Shown here one piece after another: positions 7,726 to 16,500 of a DNA stretch of 25,340 nt. The notes below the pieces were generated by a model. It was not told where the DNA came from, made no database searches, and saw only the letters and a program-made list of their open reading frames with translations. The stretch covers positions 1 to 25,340 of the forward strand of contig JBEDUI010000012.1 of NCBI GenBank assembly GCA_040414495.1, read 5' to 3'. Source of the stretch: DATAVB01 sp040414495. GTDB lineage: Bacteria > Actinomycetota > Actinomycetes > Mycobacteriales > QHCD01. The stretch's first letter is position 1. Every line of letters starts with the position of its first letter. Made by a program: the position numbers and the translations under genes.

Positions 7726-8691
7726 TTACGGCGTTACGGCGCCGAGCAATTCATCCGCGGCCGCGTACGGATCGGATTTACCGGCCACGACCCGATCGGC
7801 CAAGGATTCCAGGGCGGCCACCCCGCGCAAATCGCCGATCTGGCGGCGCAGCGCGGCCACCGCGATCGCTTCAATCTCGGCGCTGGCCCGGGCACACCGG
7901 CGCCGCTGCAATTCTCCGGATTCACCCAGCCATTCGGAGTGTCGGTCCACCGCGGACAGAATCTCGGCAATTCCCTCGCCCCGCGACGCGACCGAGGTCA
8001 GCACCGGCGGCCGCCACGCCCCGGGCGCGGAATGCCGGCCACCCAACGACAACATCGACCGTAGATCGCGCACCGTGGACTGAGCGCCCTCCCGGTCGGC
8101 CTTGTTGACCACGAAAATGTCCGCTACCTCGGCGATTCCGGCCTTGGCCGCCTGCACGCCGTCGCCCATGCCCGGGGCCATCAGCACCAACGTGGTGTCA
8201 GCGGCCGAGGCGATATCGACCTCGGCCTGCCCGACCCCGACCGTCTCCACCAGGATCACGTCGCACCCGGCCGCGTCCAGTACCCGCAATGCCTGCGGGG
8301 CCGCCGCGGCCAACCCGCCCAGGTGCCCGCGTGAGGCCATCGAGCGGATGTAGACGCCCGGGTCGGTGGCGTGTTCCTGCATGCGCACCCGATCGCCCAG
8401 CAACGCGCCACCGGAGAACGGCGAGGACGGGTCGACCGCCAACACCCCGACCCGCAGCTCACGGGCGCGCAACGCGGTCACCAACGCCGCCGTACACGTG
8501 GACTTGCCGACGCCCGGCGACCCGGTCAACCCGATCACCCGCGCCTGCCCGGCGTACGGCGCCAACGCCGCGGCCACAGCCCGCAGCTGCGGGCTGTCGT
8601 TCTCGACCAGGCTGATCAACCGCGCCACCGCCCGCGGGCTACCGGCCCGGGCCCGACGGACGAGGTCGCTGGTGGGGTCGCTGTCGGTCAC
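7726..8691 (-). CDS. meaB: MeaB/ArgK-type G3E GTPase, methylmalonyl-CoA mutase chaperone
   Basis: 321-aa P-loop GTPase (SIMIBI/G3E class). Family members load and protect the adenosylcobalamin cofactor of methylmalonyl-CoA mutase. Motifs are Walker A GLTGSPGVGKST, base-sensing and switch region AVDPSSPFSGGALLGDRVRM, EHATDPGVYIRSMASRGHLGGLA, Walker B VILVETVGVGQAEVDI and guanine-specificity NKAD. The GTG at 8689-8691 overlaps the thiolase stop by 4 bases (GTGA). The longer upstream frame lies inside the thiolase gene. No mutase gene is in the window, although an epimerase gene lies nearby on the other strand, which supports a methylmalonyl-CoA role. Confidence 0.93.
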   Translation of the reverse strand: MTDSDPTSDLVRRARAGSPRAVARLISLVENDSPQLRAVAAALAPYAGQARVIGLTGSPGVGKSTCTAALVTALRARELRVGVLAVDPSSPFSGGALLGDRVRMQEHATDPGVYIRSMASRGHLGGLAAAAPQALRVLDAAGCDVILVETVGVGQAEVDIASAADTTLVLMAPGMGDGVQAAKAGIAEVADIFVVNKADREGAQSTVRDLRSMLSLGGRHSAPGAWRPPVLTSVASRGEGIAEILSAVDRHSEWLGESGELQRRRCARASAEIEAIAVAALRRQIGDLRGVAALESLADRVVAGKSDPYAAADELLGAVTP

Positions 8692-9878
8692 TCGCCGGCC
8701 GGCACCCGCAGCACCAACGCGTCGCCCTGGCCACCACCGCCGCACAACCCGGCCGCACCCACGCCACCGCCGCGGCGGCGCAGTTCGTAGATCAGGTGCA
8801 GCGCGATCCGGGCGCCACTCATGCCGATCGGGTGACCGAGCGCGATCGCGCCGCCGTTGACGTTGACCTTGTCCGGGTCGGCGCCCAGCTCGCGGGTCGA
8901 GTGCAACCCGACCGAGGCGAACGCCTCGTTGATCTCGATCAGATCCAGATCAGAGACCGAAAGCTTTTCCCGGGACAGCGCGCGCTTGATCGCGTTGGCC
9001 GGCTGGGACTGCAGCGAATTGTCCGGCCCGGCGACATTGCCGTGGGCGCCGATTTCGGCCAGCGGCTTCAACCCCAATTCGGCCGCCTTGGCCGGGCTCA
9101 TCACGACCACCGCGCAGGCGCCGTCGGAAATCTGCGACGACGAACCCGGGGTGATCGTGCCGTCCTTGGTGAACGCCGGCTTCAGTCGGGCCAACGACTC
9201 GACCGTCGTATCCGGCCGGATGCCCTCGTCGGCGCGGAACTCGATCGGGTCGCCGCGCCGTTGCGGGATCTGCACCGGAACGATCTCCTCGTCGAACAGC
9301 CCGTTCTTCGCCGCCGCGGCCGCCCGCTGATGCGAGGCCGCCGCGAACTCGTCCTGCTCGGCCCGGCTGATGCCCAACTTGGCGTTGTACCGCTCGGTCG
9401 ACTCCCCCATCGGGATCTGGTCGAACGCGTCGGTCAGCCCGTCGTACGCCATCGCATCGAGCACCTCGACCGAGCCGTACTTGTAGCCACTGCGCGCCTT
9501 CGGGAGCAGGTGCGGCGCTCCGGTCATCGACTCCATGCCGCCGGCCACGATGATGTCGAACTCCCCCAGCCGAATCAGCTGGTCGGCCAACGCGATGGCG
9601 TCCATCCCGGACAGACACAGCTTGTTGATCGTGATCGAGGGCGTACTCATCGGAATTCCACCGGCCACCGCGGCCTGCCGCGCCGGACCCTGCCCGGCGC
9701 CGGCTTGCAGCACCTGACCGAGGATCACGTACCCGACCTGATCGCCGGAGAGCCCGGCCCGCTCCAACGCCGCCCGCACCGCGATCCCGCCGAGCTGGCT
9801 GGCTGAGAATCCTGACAGCGATCCGAGCAGCCGACCGATCGGGGTACGGGCTCCGCTGACGATCACCGAACCGGTCAC
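8688..9878 (-). CDS. Acetyl-CoA C-acetyltransferase (thiolase)
   Basis: 396-aa thiolase that condenses or cleaves acetyl-CoA/acetoacetyl-CoA in the cytoplasm. The N-terminus VIVSGARTPIGRLLGSLSG, the active-site cysteine in NKLCLSGMDAIALA, the GGMESMTGAPHLLPKAR segment, EINEAFA, the active-site His in NVNGGAIALGHPIGMSGAR and the final catalytic Cys in GAAGLCGGGGQGDA are all present. The enzyme therefore looks catalytically complete. The start is GTG at 9876-9878, with AGGAGG (complement of 9884-9889) at 5-base spacing. An upstream in-frame extension to 9998 is intergenic. It is the first gene of a two-gene operon with the MeaB-type GTPase. Confidence 0.95.
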   Translation of the reverse strand: MTGSVIVSGARTPIGRLLGSLSGFSASQLGGIAVRAALERAGLSGDQVGYVILGQVLQAGAGQGPARQAAVAGGIPMSTPSITINKLCLSGMDAIALADQLIRLGEFDIIVAGGMESMTGAPHLLPKARSGYKYGSVEVLDAMAYDGLTDAFDQIPMGESTERYNAKLGISRAEQDEFAAASHQRAAAAAKNGLFDEEIVPVQIPQRRGDPIEFRADEGIRPDTTVESLARLKPAFTKDGTITPGSSSQISDGACAVVVMSPAKAAELGLKPLAEIGAHGNVAGPDNSLQSQPANAIKRALSREKLSVSDLDLIEINEAFASVGLHSTRELGADPDKVNVNGGAIALGHPIGMSGARIALHLIYELRRRGGGVGAAGLCGGGGQGDALVLRVPAGE

Positions 9879-10080
9879 GATTGCCTCCTGTGGACGGCCT
9901 AGCGGATCACGCGTAGGCACCGATGATGCAGGCTGTGGGCACGGGTGATGAGGTGCGCATCTGCCCGCCACGATACCCACGGCTGACGCACCGGGCATCG
10001 ATGATGAGACCTACGTTTTTCCGGAGTGTTTACCGAATGTTCTTCCCCAGCGTTTCGCCGCCGATTTCTCAGGAGGCGCC
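9879..10080. promoter_or_regulatory. Divergent promoter region, thiolase / epimerase
   Basis: This 202-base gap must contain both promoters of the divergent acyl-CoA genes. The only clear elements are the two Shine-Dalgarno sequences (AGGAGG on each strand, at 9884-9889 and 10071-10076). I could not assign -35/-10 boxes with confidence and saw no strong palindrome. Two related stretches, GCACCGATGATGC and GGGCATCGATGATGAG, could be half-sites for a shared regulator; this is weak. Confidence 0.45.
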
Positions 10081-10506
10081 ATGAACGAGCCCAGCCTCTT
10101 CCGCCGGGTTGATCACGTCGGGATCGCGGTCGCCGACCTCGACGCGGCGCTGGAGTTCTACGCACGGGCCTTCGGCCTGCATCCCCGGCACGAGGAAATC
10201 AACGAGGAGCAGGGCGTACGGGAGGTGATGCTGGCCGTCGGATCGGGCGAGACGCAACTGCAGCTACTGGCCCCGCTGCGGCCGGATTCGCCGATCGGCA
10301 AGTTCCTGGAACGGCACGGCCCGGGCATCCAACAGCTGGCCTACACGGTCGAGGACATCGAGTCGGCCAGCGCGACCCTGCGCGCGCGGGGCCTGCGGTT
10401 GCTCTGGGATTCGCCTCGACGCGGTACCGCCGGATCGCGGGTCAACTTCATCCACCCGAAGGACGCTGGAGGGGTCCTGATAGAGCTAGTGGAAACACCC
10501 ATTTGA
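10081..10506 (+). CDS. mce: Methylmalonyl-CoA epimerase (VOC/glyoxalase fold)
   Basis: 141 aa, the usual size. It interconverts (2R)- and (2S)-methylmalonyl-CoA between propionyl-CoA carboxylase and the B12-dependent mutase. Two beta-alpha-beta-beta-beta modules are visible: DHVGIAVADLDAALEFYARAFGL with metal ligand His12, ETQLQLLAPLRPDSPIGKFLERHG with a ligand Gln, GIQQLAYTVEDIESASATLRARGLRLL, and RGTAGSRVNFIHPKDAGGVLIELVE with Glu135. Most epimerases have HH where this protein has Gln84-Gln85, so the usual third ligand histidine is replaced by glutamine. The rest of the family signature, including NEEQGVRE, is intact. The ATG at 10081 follows AGGAGG. It is divergent from the thiolase/meaB operon. 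Confidence 0.92.
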   Translation: MNEPSLFRRVDHVGIAVADLDAALEFYARAFGLHPRHEEINEEQGVREVMLAVGSGETQLQLLAPLRPDSPIGKFLERHGPGIQQLAYTVEDIESASATLRARGLRLLWDSPRRGTAGSRVNFIHPKDAGGVLIELVETPI

Positions 10507-10645
10507 CAGGACAATAGAGGATTCGCGTACCAATTACTACCTCGAAGTCCGATATTGGCTCAGCCGTACGATGAGTTTTTTGCTGATTTCGTTGAGCCTT
10601 TTTCGATCTCACTACTACCGGCTGTGAGGACCGGACCGCTAGGGG

Positions 10646-10651
10646 TAGCCT
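10646..10651 (+). promoter_or_regulatory. Candidate -10 box for a leaderless transcript
   Basis: TAGCCT fits the actinobacterial TAnnnT -10 pattern and ends 8 bases before the ATG at 10660, so the transcript would start at or next to the start codon. No good Shine-Dalgarno sequence precedes this ATG, which agrees with leaderless translation. No convincing -35 box was found. A TTGACA at 10503-10508 has no well-spaced -10 partner. Confidence 0.3.
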
Positions 10652-10659
10652 TTGCCACC

Positions 10660-12060
10660 ATGGCGAGCATGGACCCCCAACAGCAGGATAATGTGCCCAA
10701 CATGGGCGACCCGGCGTCGGCATTCAATGTCGTGTTGCGCGGCTATGACCGCGCCCAGGTCGATGAGCACCTCGAGAGACTCGAGGCCGAGATGCGCATC
10801 GCGGCCGCGGACCGCGATTCCGCGACCGCACGCACCGCTGAGCTCTCCAGCCAGGTGTCCTCGCACCAGGCTGAGATCCAGGCGTTGCGGGCCCGGCTGG
10901 ACAAGGCCAACGCGCCGACCTTCGACACCATGGGCGAGCGCATCGCCGGCATGTTGAAGTTGGCCGAGGACGAGGCCGAGGACATCCGGCGTAAGGCACA
11001 CGAAGACACCGCCAAACAGCGGGCCGAGCTCGCCCGGCAGCAGCAGGAGCTGCGGCAGCGGCAGTCCGAGGCCGAGCGGCGTGGGTCGAAACTGATCGCG
11101 GACGCCAACCAGCGCGCCGCGAACACGGTGACCACCGCTGAGCAGCGCGCCTCCAAGCTCGTCGCCGATGCCAAGCAGCAGGCCGCGGCCACCCTCACCA
11201 CGGCCGAGCAGCGGTCCACTGGCCTGACCCGCGAGGCCGAGCAGCGGGCCAACAAGCTCGTCGCGGACGCCAAGCAGCAGGCCGCGGCCGCCGAGGAGCG
11301 GGCCACCGCGCTGCTGCGTGAGGCCGAGCAGGACTCGCGCACGATCCGGGCCGACGCGGAGCAGGAAACCCGGACCCTGCGGGCCGAGGCCGACCAGCAC
11401 GCCCGGTCGGTACGGGCCAAGGCCGAGCAGGAGGCGCGGACCCTGCGGGCCGAGGCCGACCAGCACGCCCACGACGTTCGGGCCGAGGCCGACCAGCACG
11501 CGCAGGAGGTTCGCGCGGCGATCGAGACCGAGCAGCGTCAGGCGTTGGAAGACTTCGAGATCATGCTGCGTGAGCGGCGCGCCGAAGAGGCCAAGGTCGA
11601 CGAAGAGCGCCACCGCAACGCCGTCGCCGAGGCCGAGCAGCGCATCGCCACGGCGACCAGCAGCGCGGCGCGGCTCGTCGACGAGGCGCAGTCCCGGGTG
11701 GACGAGCTCACCTCGGTGCGGGCTCGGGTGCTCACCCAGCTCGGCGCGATGCGCGATGTCCTCGCGACGCTCCCGGCGCAGGCCGGAATCAGCGACGAGG
11801 AGCAGGAGTCGGCGCGGGCCCAGGCCGAAGAAGAGGGCGAAGCCGACGGCGACAAGGCCTCGGGCCAGGGCTGGCCCGGCGGCGAGGACAAGAGCGGCAA
11901 GGCGTGGCCGGAGAACCGCGGCTGGCCGGGTGTGCGGTGGAAGGATTCGGGCCGCACCGAGAAGTCCGGCGATGAGAGCGAGAGCACCGAGTCATCGTCG
12001 AAGGCCAGCCCCGGACCGTCCGGCAAGCGGCCGGCGGCGCGGTCTGGGTCGTCGCGTTAG
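10660..12060 (+). CDS. DivIVA-domain long coiled-coil protein (FilP/Scy-like)
   Basis: 466 aa, cytoplasmic and probably cytoskeletal or polar. A short DivIVA-type N-terminal motif (about 19-45, FNVVLRGYDRAQVDEHLERL) precedes a coiled coil to about residue 377, very rich in Ala/Glu/Gln/Arg. Within it are longer units based on AEQRAxKLVADAKQQAAA. Strict 11-residue (hendecad) repeats then follow: RAEADQHARSV, RAKAEQEARTL, RAEADQHAHDV, RAEADQHAQEV. The tail (about 378-466) is acidic and Ser/Lys-rich with Trp motifs GWPGG, AWPEN, GWPGVRW. Family members organise polar growth and filaments in actinobacteria. I chose the ATG at 10660 because upstream residues from a TTG at 10555 lie in AT-rich non-coding DNA. 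An ATG at 10669 is also possible. Confidence 0.88.
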   Translation: MASMDPQQQDNVPNMGDPASAFNVVLRGYDRAQVDEHLERLEAEMRIAAADRDSATARTAELSSQVSSHQAEIQALRARLDKANAPTFDTMGERIAGMLKLAEDEAEDIRRKAHEDTAKQRAELARQQQELRQRQSEAERRGSKLIADANQRAANTVTTAEQRASKLVADAKQQAAATLTTAEQRSTGLTREAEQRANKLVADAKQQAAAAEERATALLREAEQDSRTIRADAEQETRTLRAEADQHARSVRAKAEQEARTLRAEADQHAHDVRAEADQHAQEVRAAIETEQRQALEDFEIMLRERRAEEAKVDEERHRNAVAEAEQRIATATSSAARLVDEAQSRVDELTSVRARVLTQLGAMRDVLATLPAQAGISDEEQESARAQAEEEGEADGDKASGQGWPGGEDKSGKAWPENRGWPGVRWKDSGRTEKSGDESESTESSSKASPGPSGKRPAARSGSSR

Positions 12061-12091
12061 GACCTAGCCGGACCGACTCGCCTGTAGCACG

Positions 12092-12130
12092 AAAAGGGCC
12101 GGGCACCAGAAATTGGTGCCCGGCCCTTTT
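12092..12130. terminator. Bidirectional intrinsic terminator
   Basis: A perfect 17-bp stem, AAAAGGGCCGGGCACCA (12092-12108) with TGGTGCCCGGCCCTTTT (12114-12130), closes a 5-base loop. It is flanked by A-rich DNA on the left and T-rich DNA on the right. It lies between convergent genes ending at 12060 and 12191 and should terminate both. Confidence 0.93.
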
Positions 12131-12190
12131 TCGTTGCAGCTAGATCGCTTACGTACCAAGGATTTACGACCGGCGGTACGAGCTTGTGAA

Positions 12191-13147
12191 TTACGCGGTA
12201 ATCGCGTTGATCTCGGCCAATTCCGCGGCCGTCGGCTCCCAGGCGCCGGCCTTGGCGTTGCTCGCGACCTGCTCCGGTGTGGTCGCGCCGGCGATCACCG
12301 ACGAGACGGCCGGCTGGGCCGCCAGCGCGCCGAACGCCACGTCCAGGATCGTGATGCCGCGGTCGCCCGCGAACTTGGTCAAACCCTCCACGGCGTCCCA
12401 GTTGGCGTTCTGCAGCAGGTGTTCCCGCTGCGCCAGCCGGGTCCCGGCCGGGGCCGCCACACCCCGGCTGTACTTGCCGGTCAGCAGACCGTTGGCCAGC
12501 GGGAAGTACGGCAGAATGCCTACGCCGTAGGCCTCACAGGCCGGGACCAGTTCGGACTCGGCCTCGCGCTCGAGCAGGCTGTAGTGGTTCTGCGCGCTGA
12601 TGAAGCGGGCCGACCCGGCCGCCCGGGCGATGTAGTCGGCCTCGACGACGTGCCAACCGGAGAAATTCGAGGAGCCGATGTAGCGGACCTTGCCCTCATC
12701 GACCAGCTCCCCCAGCGCGGCCAGGGTTTCCTCGATCGGGGTGATCTGGTCCCGCATGTGGTACTGGTACAGGTCGATGTGGTCGGCCTGTAGCCGGCGC
12801 AGCGAGGACTCGACGGCCCGCCGGATGTAGCGGCGGGACCCGCGCGCCTCCCAGGTCGGCCCGTTGACCCCGCCCATTTCGCCGCCGAACTTGGTGGCGA
12901 TCACGACCTGGTCGTGCCGACCGGCCAGGGCCTCACCGAGCAGTTCCTCGGACTTGCCCTTCCCGCCGTACACATCGGCGGTGTCGAACAGTGTGACGCC
13001 GGCGTCGATGGCTGCGTCGACGACGGCCTTCGTACCGGCGAGATCTTCGGTCTTGGCACCGGGCCGGCCGAAGTTGTTGCAGCCCAGGCCGACCACAGAC
13101 ACCTGCAGGCCGGAGTCACCGAGCGTTGTGTAACGCATTTCAGTCAT
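12191..13147 (-). CDS. Aldo/keto reductase
   Basis: 318-aa NAD(P)H-dependent oxidoreductase with a TIM-barrel AKR fold, cytoplasmic. The catalytic tetrad is visible: Asp in LFDTADVYGGKGKSE, Tyr in the same segment, Lys in VVIATKFGG and His in IDLYQYHMRD. Later segments VRYIGSSNFSGWHV, SARFISAQNHYSLLEREAE and AYGVGILPYFPLANGLLTGKY are those of the voltage-gated potassium-channel beta/YajO-like AKR subgroup. The ATG at 13145-13147 (MTEMRYTTLG) follows GAAAGG at good spacing; a start three codons later is possible. The substrate is not predictable. It is a single-gene transcript, divergent from the mannosidase. Confidence 0.93.
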   Translation of the reverse strand: MTEMRYTTLGDSGLQVSVVGLGCNNFGRPGAKTEDLAGTKAVVDAAIDAGVTLFDTADVYGGKGKSEELLGEALAGRHDQVVIATKFGGEMGGVNGPTWEARGSRRYIRRAVESSLRRLQADHIDLYQYHMRDQITPIEETLAALGELVDEGKVRYIGSSNFSGWHVVEADYIARAAGSARFISAQNHYSLLEREAESELVPACEAYGVGILPYFPLANGLLTGKYSRGVAAPAGTRLAQREHLLQNANWDAVEGLTKFAGDRGITILDVAFGALAAQPAVSSVIAGATTPEQVASNAKAGAWEPTAAELAEINAITA

Positions 13148-13490
13148 CAGACACCTTTCGAAATCAGGGGGTGTGTCGACCCTATGACCGCTGAGCGGCC
13201 GGCACGACATGACGCCGGCCTTTGGTATTCATTCATCGCCGGCTCGGCGCACGTAATTCGTGGCGGAACGACGAGGTAGCGCTGCGGGACGGTGGCGACG
13301 TCTATATCCACGGGTCCAGTGAGGTCGACCTGGTCCTGTGTGGACACGAGCACGATGACGAGCGGACCCTGCCGGTGCGCGACGCGGTGTTCGGCAGCGA
13401 AACATTAACGCCGAAACCGGCCGCTCCGACCGAGCGTGTCGCGCGGTCCTCAGGGGACTGTGTGACGCCGGTATTGACCCTGCACGAGCG

Positions 13491-13510
13491 GTCTGACTAC
13501 GTTGTCAGAC
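13491..13510. promoter_or_regulatory. Candidate operator, GTCTGAC-N6-GTCAGAC
   Basis: A perfect 7+7-bp inverted repeat, GTCTGAC at 13491-13497 and GTCAGAC at 13504-13510, lies 73 bases upstream of the mannosidase start. It overlaps the best promoter candidate. Symmetric sites with GTC/GAC half-sites are common for GntR/FadR-type repressors, and a GntR/FCD gene lies 4 kb downstream. The link is inferred. Confidence 0.5.
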
Positions 13511-13529
13511 GCCCGTCCGTAGGTAAGGT
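13502..13529 (+). promoter_or_regulatory. Candidate promoter of the alpha-mannosidase gene
   Basis: TTGTCA (13502-13507), a 16-base spacer and TAAGGT (13524-13529) match the housekeeping consensus of actinobacteria. The -35 box overlaps the right arm of the palindrome at 13491-13510, so bound repressor would block it. An alternative is TTGACC (13474-13479), 18 bases, TACGTT (13498-13503), whose -10 would sit in the middle of the palindrome. Confidence 0.45.
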
Positions 13530-13582
13530 CAGGCGCACAACGACACCGGCACCACGCCACAATCCCTTGGGAAGGACTGCCC

Positions 13583-16500
13583 GTGCACGACGACCGTCAG
13601 CTCGTCGAGAACCGGCTGAAACGAGCACTTGCACAATGGATCCGGCCGGCTATCTACTCGGCCACCGCACCGCTGTCGGTCGAGGTCTGGCACGTGCCGG
13701 GCGAGCCGGTGCCCGTGGCCGATGCGTTGGCCGCGACTTACGAGCCGTTCGAGATGGGCACCCTGTGGGGTCCACCATGGTCGACGAGCTGGTTCAAGGT
13801 CCGCGGTGAGGTTCCGGCCGAGTGGGCCGGCAAGAAGGTCGAGGCCGTCTTCGACATCGGATTCGGCGGTGGCACCGGCTTTTCCAGCGAGGCCATGGCG
13901 TACGAGCCGGACGGTACGCCGATCAAGGCGATCCACCCGATGAACCGGTACGTGCCGATCGGCGCGCCGGCGGCCGGCGGCGAGACCGTCGATCTGCTGC
14001 TGGAGGCGGCGGCCAACCCCGGGATCATGGACGGCTACCGCGCGTCGAACGTCAGCGACATCACCACGGCGCACCACAATCCGCTGTTCACGTTCGCCAG
14101 CGCCGATGTGGCGGTCCTGGACGAGAACGTTTTCCACCTGGTGCTGGACGCCGAGGTGCTCCAGGGCGTGATGCAGGAGCTGCCGCTGGACCTGCCCCGC
14201 CGGCACGAGATCCTGCGGGCGCTGGAGCGGATGCTCGACACGCTCGACCTGCACGATGTGGCCGGTACCGCGGCCGCGGCCCGGGCCCAGCTGACCGAGG
14301 TGCTGTCCAAGCCGGCGTACGCCAGCGCGCATACGGTCTCGGCCGCCGGCCACGCCCACATCGACACCGCGTGGCTGTGGCCGATCCGGGAGACCAAGCG
14401 CAAGGTCGCCCGTACCTTCGCCAACGTCACCCTGCTGGCCAAGGAATACCCCGAGCTGGTCTTCGCCTGCTCGCAGGCCCAGCAGTACGCCTGGATCAAG
14501 GAGCAGCAGCCGCAAATCTGGGAGCGCATCAAGGAGGCCGTGGCCGCCGGTAACTGGGCCCCGGTCGGCAGCCAGTGGATCGAGCCGGACGGCAACCTGC
14601 CCGGCGGCGAGGCGATGGCCCGCCAGCTGATCCACGGCAAGCGCTTCTTCTCCGACGAGCTGGACGTGGAGACCAAGGGCATTTGGCTGCCGGACTCGTT
14701 CGGTTACACCGCGGCGTTCCCGCAGCTGGCCAAACTGGCCGGCATCGACTGGTTCCTGACCCAGAAGATCTCGTGGAACCAGACCAACACGTTCCCGCAC
14801 CACACGCTGTGGTGGGAGGGCATCGACGGGACCCGGATCTTTACGCATTTCCCGCCGATGGATACGTACAACTCGCAGCTTTCGCCGGAGGAGCTGTTCC
14901 GAGCCCAGCGCAATTACGCCGAGAAGGGCGTGGGCACCACGTCGCTGGCGCCGTTCGGTTACGGCGATGGCGGTGGCGGCCCGACCCGCGAAATGCTGGA
15001 GCGGGCCCGGCGGATGCAAGACCTGGAGGGCTCGCCGAAGGTGGTCATGGAGCACCCAGACCAGTTCTTCGCCAAGGCCCAGGCCGAATACGAGGACGCC
15101 CCGGTCTGGTCCGGTGAGCTGTACCTGGAGCTGCACCGCGGCACGTTCACCACGCAGGCCAAGACCAAGGCCGGTAACCGGCGCAGCGAGCACGCACTGC
15201 GCGAGGCCGAGCTGTGGGCGACCTCGGCCGCCATCCACGCCGGCGCCGCGTACCCGTACGACGAAATCGACCGGCTGTGGAAGGACGTCCTGCTCAACCA
15301 GTTCCACGACATCCTGCCCGGCAGCTCGATCGCCTGGGTGCACCGGGAGAACCGCGAGCAGTACGAGCAGGTGCTGGGCGAGCTGGAGGAGATCATCGGC
15401 CGGGCGTCCGGCCCGTTCGGTGGCGATGGCGGAATCGGCGTGCTGAACGCCGGCCCGCTGCCCCGGAATGAGGTCGTCACGGTGCCGCTGGAGTTGGCCG
15501 CGGCCAGCGAGGTGACCCAGAAGCTGTCTGACGGTTCGGTGGCGGCGTGGGCCAGTGCCCCGGCGTTGGGTATCGGCTCGGCGGCGCCGGATCTGCCCAG
15601 CGACCAGAACCCGGTCACAGTCGACCCGCACACGATGGACAACGGTCTGATCCGCGTCACCATCGACGACAACGGTCTGGTGACCGGAGTACGGGACCTG
15701 GTCAACGGGCGCGAGGTGCTCGCCCCGGGCGCGGTCGGCAACCTGCTGCAGCTGCACCCGGACCACCCGAACAACTGGGATGCCTGGGATATCGACCGCT
15801 TCTACCTGAACACGGTCACCGACCTGAACTCAGCCGATTCGGTCGAGGTGGTGGAGAACGGCCCGCTGTACGGCGCGATTTCGGTGAAGCGGTCGTTCGG
15901 CTCGTCGTCGATTACGCAGACGCTGATTCTGCGGGCCGGCTCGTCCCGGTTGGACATTGAGACGTCGGTCGATTGGCAGGAATCGGAGAAGGTGCTCAAG
16001 GCGGCGTTCCCGATCGACGTACACGCCGAGCAGGAGTCGTCGGAAATTCAGTTCGGTCACGTACACCGGCCGACACACACCAACACCAGTTGGGAACACG
16101 CCAAGTTCGAGATCTTCAACCACCGCTGGGTGCATGTGGGTGAGCCCGGATACGGCGTGGCGATCATCAACGACGCCAAGTACGGCCACGACGTCAGCCG
16201 GACCACGCGTTCGGATGGTGGTACGACGACGACGGTGCGGCTGACCCTGCTGCGGGCGCCGGCGATGCCCGACCCGAACGCCGACCGCGATCACCACCAC
16301 TTCACGTACTCGCTGCGGCCGGGTGCGGAAATCGCGGATGCGGTGGCCGAAGGCTATTCGCTGAACCTGCCGCTGCGTCCTCTGCGTGGTTCGTCGGCGC
16401 CGGAACCCGTTGTGTCGGTGGACAATCCGGCGATCATCGTCGAGGCCGTGAAGCTGGCCGATGACCGGTCCGGCGATGTGATCGTACGGTTGTACGAGTC

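Larger units (their letters stand above)
13148..13582. other. Intergenic region, aldo/keto reductase / alpha-mannosidase
   Basis: This 435-base divergent gap has a frame running through it on the plus strand, but it shows no family features and continues out of frame into the mannosidase, so I do not call it. The left 320 bases show nothing I can support. The right part carries the mannosidase promoter and a palindromic operator, listed separately. Confidence 0.5.

Noticed and set aside
10503..10508. TTGACA as -35 of the DivIVA-like gene
   Set aside because: No acceptable -10 at 16-18 bases; it lies in the last codons of the epimerase gene and 150 bases from the start codon.
13222..13809. 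Possible 195-aa gene between the aldo/keto reductase and the mannosidase
   Set aside because: No recognisable features; it crosses the predicted operator, promoter and Shine-Dalgarno of the mannosidase and then runs out of frame within that gene.
13529..15766. A 745-aa open frame antisense to the alpha-mannosidase gene
   Set aside because: It is Arg/Gly/Val/Leu/Gln-rich with no domain pattern and mirrors the GC-rich codon structure of the well-supported GH38 gene on the other strand.
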